Translations under genes and position numbers: made by a program
The notes under the pieces: generated by a model
Seen by the model: the letters and a program-made list of their open reading frames with translations, nothing else
Databases searched by the model: none
Told to the model about the DNA's origin: nothing
In this document: piece by piece, positions 6,801 through 7,636 of the stretch
Layout: each line of letters starts with the position of its first letter
Position numbering within the stretch: the first letter of the stretch is position 1
Origin: Gemmatimonadaceae bacterium
GTDB taxonomy: Bacteria > Gemmatimonadota > Gemmatimonadetes > Gemmatimonadales > Gemmatimonadaceae
Length of the DNA: 7,636 bases
NCBI GenBank assembly: GCA_013361745.1
Contig: JABFXM010000208.1
Coordinates: forward strand, 1-7,636
Direction: 5' to 3'

Positions 6801-6932
6801 GACCTCGACATCCGCGAGTTCACCGTCGAGACCGCGCCCGCGCGCTTCAACAAGGTCGGCGACCTGTGGAATCCCGCGCTGAAGAGGCGCAACTCCGCGG
6901 CGGCGCTGCGAGGGCTCGGGCGAGGGAAGTAG
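3837..6932 (+). CDS. ligD: Multifunctional NHEJ DNA ligase D (phosphoesterase - ligase - polymerase order)
   Basis: This 1031-residue enzyme processes, fills and seals double-strand breaks held by Ku. Residues 1-45 are a Lys/Ala-rich tail. The 3'-phosphoesterase follows (about 65-240), with the metal/catalytic set H77, H83, D85 (QKHAASHLHFDF) and H119 (EDHP), spaced as in Pseudomonas LigD, and it ends RVWHSNR. The ATP-dependent ligase domain (about 328-645) has nucleotidyl lysine K350 in EPKYDGIR, E402 (LDGEIVA), F443 (AFDLL), E500 (EGVIAKR), K522/K524 (WLKLK), then an OB fold. The archaeo-eukaryotic primase-type polymerase (about 715-1020) has D862/D864 (YLDLDP), SGSRGLH (897-903) and D953 (VYVDYLQN). 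All catalytic residues are present. The domain order is that of Pseudomonas LigD, but the protein is roughly 190 residues longer, because each domain has its own basic tail and in-frame heptad repeats fill both linkers (about 246-264 and 654-664). In-frame Met266 and Met667 follow these repeats. Confidence 0.96.
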   Translation: MAAKKTSAKKTSAKKASTAGRRTSAKTLSKAATAATKARDKLTEYWRKRDFSRTKEPAGSASDESSKSRLRFVIQKHAASHLHFDFRLELDGVMKSWAVPKGPSYDPAVKRLAMQVEDHPIAYNKFEGTIPAGEYGGGTVMLWDRGTYGAPGLSGSAGVQALRDGYRKGRLDIVMHGERMKGGWSLVRMHGRGDSSKPQWLLIKRHDGTEDPGRDVVAEERTSVHSGRTMEEIANGRSRVWHSNRGQGSGSRRGQGSGVGGQATAMKKTSAKAGKKTTAKKKTAAKKGGSTSARKRAGKGASATALAEAPVHRGRPKAKKAAKHLAALVPMKASIGTEIPSGEGWTFEPKYDGIRVIAYATADAATVVTRNGNDKSEQFPEVIAALMTLARKARRSLVLDGEIVALQGGEVARFQDLQSRMHTTNSAFIETSTIAAPAALVAFDLLMDGDEVLMREPWTVRRERLEQRLRNRTSASLLLGESVPNDGEEMLRKAEKLGWEGVIAKRMDDPYHPGERSRGWLKLKIEHRQEFVIGGWTEPRKTREHIGALLLGHYDEDGNFVYVGHTGGGFTREGLKDMYRRLAPLERQSSPFVTTPKTNEKAHWVTPKVVVEVKFGEWTAEDKLRQPIFLGVRDDKPAREVIREPESVQEGAARRRGSGTGRQAFAMAKKRAPAKRATSAKRATAKSGGAKSTGAKRTGTKRGTTFTEVTVYANAPLVAKLADLERESGRGTVTLGRGASLDVSSLDKVYFPKDGITKGTLFRYYATVAPLILPTVKDRALVLKRTPEGIEGETFFQQKAPDEAPEGVRVENVPESDGDTKRRLVGGDLTTLLYCVQLGCVSTDPWHSRVQSPENPDYTYLDLDPQPKAGFQRVLDVARWVKEELDELGLHAALKTSGSRGLHVCVPLPTSATWDTAVTLAQIIAANVAQKHPKDATITRAVNDRSPKSVYVDYLQNIRGKSIAGAYCVRAKPGATVSTPLEWKELTDDLDIREFTVETAPARFNKVGDLWNPALKRRNSAAALRGLGRGK
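4569..4623 (+). repeat. Heptanucleotide repeat array 4, inside ligD between phosphoesterase and ligase
   Basis: Units AGGGGTC at 4569, 4576, 4593, 4600 and 4607, GGGGGTC at 4614, and partial AGG at 4583 and 4621; a 7-base CTCGCGC interrupts the first and second groups. It is translated in frame as Gly/Ser/Arg/Gln-rich linker (RGQGSG..., RGQGSGVGGQ). It begins directly after the conserved phosphoesterase ending VWHSNR and stops 8 bases before in-frame ATG 4632. Confidence 0.88.
4594..4618 (+). other. G-quadruplex-forming motif on the ligD sense strand
   Basis: Four G-runs lie at 4594-4597, 4601-4604, 4608-4611 and 4614-4618, separated by TCA, TCA and TC. This meets the strict four-run, short-loop definition of a G-quadruplex motif with at least four tetrads possible. 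Being on the sense strand, it would also be present in the ligD mRNA, just before Met266. Folding in the cell is inferred, not shown. Confidence 0.6.
5796..5826 (+). repeat. Heptanucleotide repeat array 5, inside ligD between ligase and polymerase
   Basis: Units AGGCGTC, GGGGGTC, AGGCACC, GGGCGTC and partial AGG, in perfect 7-base register. It is read in frame as RRGSGTGRQ linker, starts a few residues after the ligase OB-fold ending AREVIREPES, and ends 8 bases before in-frame ATG 5835. It matches array 1 at 21 of 24 bases over 5804-5827. Confidence 0.82.
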
Positions 6933-6956
6933 CGCTCAGCGGGGTCCACGCGCTCG

Positions 6957-7055
6957 GCGGTAGTGGCACCGGATCGCTCCGTGGGGTGGTCCCGCTGCCA
7001 ACGGGGAAACGACGATCACACGGAGCGATTCGATTCCACCCCCCCACGCTGCCGC
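6957..7055 (+). promoter_or_regulatory. Predicted structured RNA leader upstream of pnuC (family not recognised)
   Basis: Nested pairings can be read directly. The outer stem is 6957-6965 with 7047-7055 (9 pairs, two G-U). The main stem is 6970-6983 with 7019-7032 (14 pairs, one G-U). An inner hairpin pairs CCCG 6991-6994 with CGGG 7002-7005, with loop CTGCCAA. Loop bases TGCCA (6996-7000) are complementary to TGGCA (6964-6968), which would make a pseudoknot at the cost of part of the outer stem. Some pairs could instead be formed between 6980-6989 and the C-rich stretch 7036-7048. It lies between the ligD stop and pnuC, so it could be a pnuC cis-regulator or a terminator of the ku-ligD operon. 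It does not match the NAD, TPP or cobalamin riboswitch cores I know. Confidence 0.45.
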
Positions 7056-7087
7056 TGCACGTCTCCGCGCCAGTTAGAATTCAGCGC

Positions 7088-7636
7088 ATGTCCACCCTCG
7101 AGCTCTTCGCCGCGATCGTCGGCGCGGTCAGCGTGTATCTCAGCGTCAGGCAGAACATCTGGAGCTGGCCGACGGCGATCGTGAACGTCGTGCTCTACGC
7201 GCTCGTCTTCTACGAGGCGCGCCTCTACGCCGACATGGGGCTGCAGGTCATCTACGCCATCCTCTCGATCTACGGCTGGTACGAGTGGCTGTACGGCGGC
7301 GAGGGTCGCACGGAGCTCCACGTGACGCGCACCGGCTGGCGCCTCGGGCTCATCCTCGCCGCGATCGCCGCCGCTGGTTCCGGGCTGCTCGGCGTCTTCC
7401 TCCGCCACGAGACCGACGCCGCGCTTCCGTTCATGGATTCCTTTCTCTCGAGCACGAGCCTCGTTGCGCAGTGGATGATGACGCGCAAGCTGCTCGAGAA
7501 CTGGCTCGTCTGGATCGGCGTCGACGTGCTCTACGTCGGGATGTTCATCTTCAAGAATCTCTATCTCACCGCGGGACTGTACGCCGTCTTCCTCGCGCTC
7601 GCGGTGAAGGGCTGGCTCGACTGGCGACGCTCGATG
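7088..7636 (+). CDS. pnuC: PnuC-family nicotinamide riboside (vitamin) transporter, 3' end outside window
   Basis: The frame is open from ATG 7088 to the window edge: 183 residues with no stop, so only a short C-terminus is likely missing (the family is about 190-240 residues). PnuC proteins are inner-membrane facilitators that bring in nicotinamide riboside for NAD synthesis; relatives carry thiamine or riboflavin precursors. Diagnostic stretches are NIWSWPTAIVNVVLYA (23-38), GLQVIYAILSIYGWYEWL (51-68), and SLVAQWMMTRKLLENWLVWI (124-143) followed by DVLYVGMFIFKNLYLTAGLY (146-165). Likely membrane segments are at about 5-20, 27-46, 51-69, 84-105, 118-132, 139-157 and 158-177. No clear Shine-Dalgarno precedes the ATG, but the family homology starts here. 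A kinase such as NadR usually traps the imported substrate; none is visible. The structured leader upstream may regulate it. The exact vitamin cannot be decided from sequence alone. Confidence 0.9.
   Translation, partial: MSTLELFAAIVGAVSVYLSVRQNIWSWPTAIVNVVLYALVFYEARLYADMGLQVIYAILSIYGWYEWLYGGEGRTELHVTRTGWRLGLILAAIAAAGSGLLGVFLRHETDAALPFMDSFLSSTSLVAQWMMTRKLLENWLVWIGVDVLYVGMFIFKNLYLTAGLYAVFLALAVKGWLDWRRSM

Noticed and set aside
3837..6932. LigD as a frameshifted or broken gene split into three ORFs
   Set aside because: The frame is continuous through both repeat arrays and every catalytic residue of all three domains is present.
6933..6961. Direct repeat CGCTCAGCGG / CGCTCGGCGG just after ligD as a sixth repeat array
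   Set aside because: It does not follow the 7-base register and is only a pair of 10-base near-matches in GC-rich DNA.
6981..7040. T-box or tRNA-like element (GGGTGGTCCCGC; GATTCGATTCC resembling a T-loop)
   Set aside because: The T-box core does not match TGGNACCGCG well and no aminoacyl-tRNA synthetase gene follows; the T-loop-like stretch lacks the flanking 5-pair stem and an acceptor stem.

Overview
The window is very GC-rich, with dense codon-third-position G/C and many long shadow frames. It reads as ordinary chromosome from a soil-type, high-GC bacterium. The gene styles (a Pfam ABC_export-like membrane subunit, a secreted carboxypeptidase-Q-like M28 peptidase, a Ku/LigD pair with Lys/Ala-rich tails) would fit Gemmatimonadota or a similar phylum, but that placement is an inference from gene content, not from a marker gene.

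Layout. 1-675 (+) is the 3' part of a multi-spanning ABC exporter subunit. 712-2091 (+) is a secreted M28 zinc aminopeptidase/carboxypeptidase. It converges on a small FdtA/QdtA-type cupin gene (2135-2554, -). Their 3' ends meet in two inverted short-repeat arrays that can fold into a hairpin. 2555-2941 is a 387-base non-coding region between the divergent cupin and ku genes; it holds a roughly 139-base imperfect palindrome centred near 2676. 2942-3799 (+) is ku and 3837-6932 (+) is ligD, together a two-gene non-homologous end-joining (NHEJ) operon. 6933-7087 is a leader with a strong predicted RNA fold. 7088 to the window end (+) is pnuC, a nicotinamide riboside (or related vitamin) transporter cut off by the window edge.

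How the genes work together. Ku would bind and bridge broken DNA ends and recruit LigD. LigD carries the 3'-phosphoesterase, ATP-dependent ligase and primase-type polymerase needed to trim, fill and seal the break. The other genes have no visible functional link to this operon.

Most notable signal. A degenerate 7-base tandem repeat, consensus RGGGGTC, occurs as five short arrays. Each is in the sense direction of the gene it touches: after the M28 stop, across the cupin stop, between ku and ligD, and twice inside ligD in frame. The two internal arrays fall exactly at the domain junctions of LigD, and each is followed by an in-frame ATG and a new Lys/Ala-rich tail. The 1031-residue LigD therefore looks like three 'repeat - ATG - basic tail - catalytic domain' cassettes joined into one frame. 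This suggests either a fusion of three once-separate genes through intergenic repeats, or internal translation starts that still yield separate domains.
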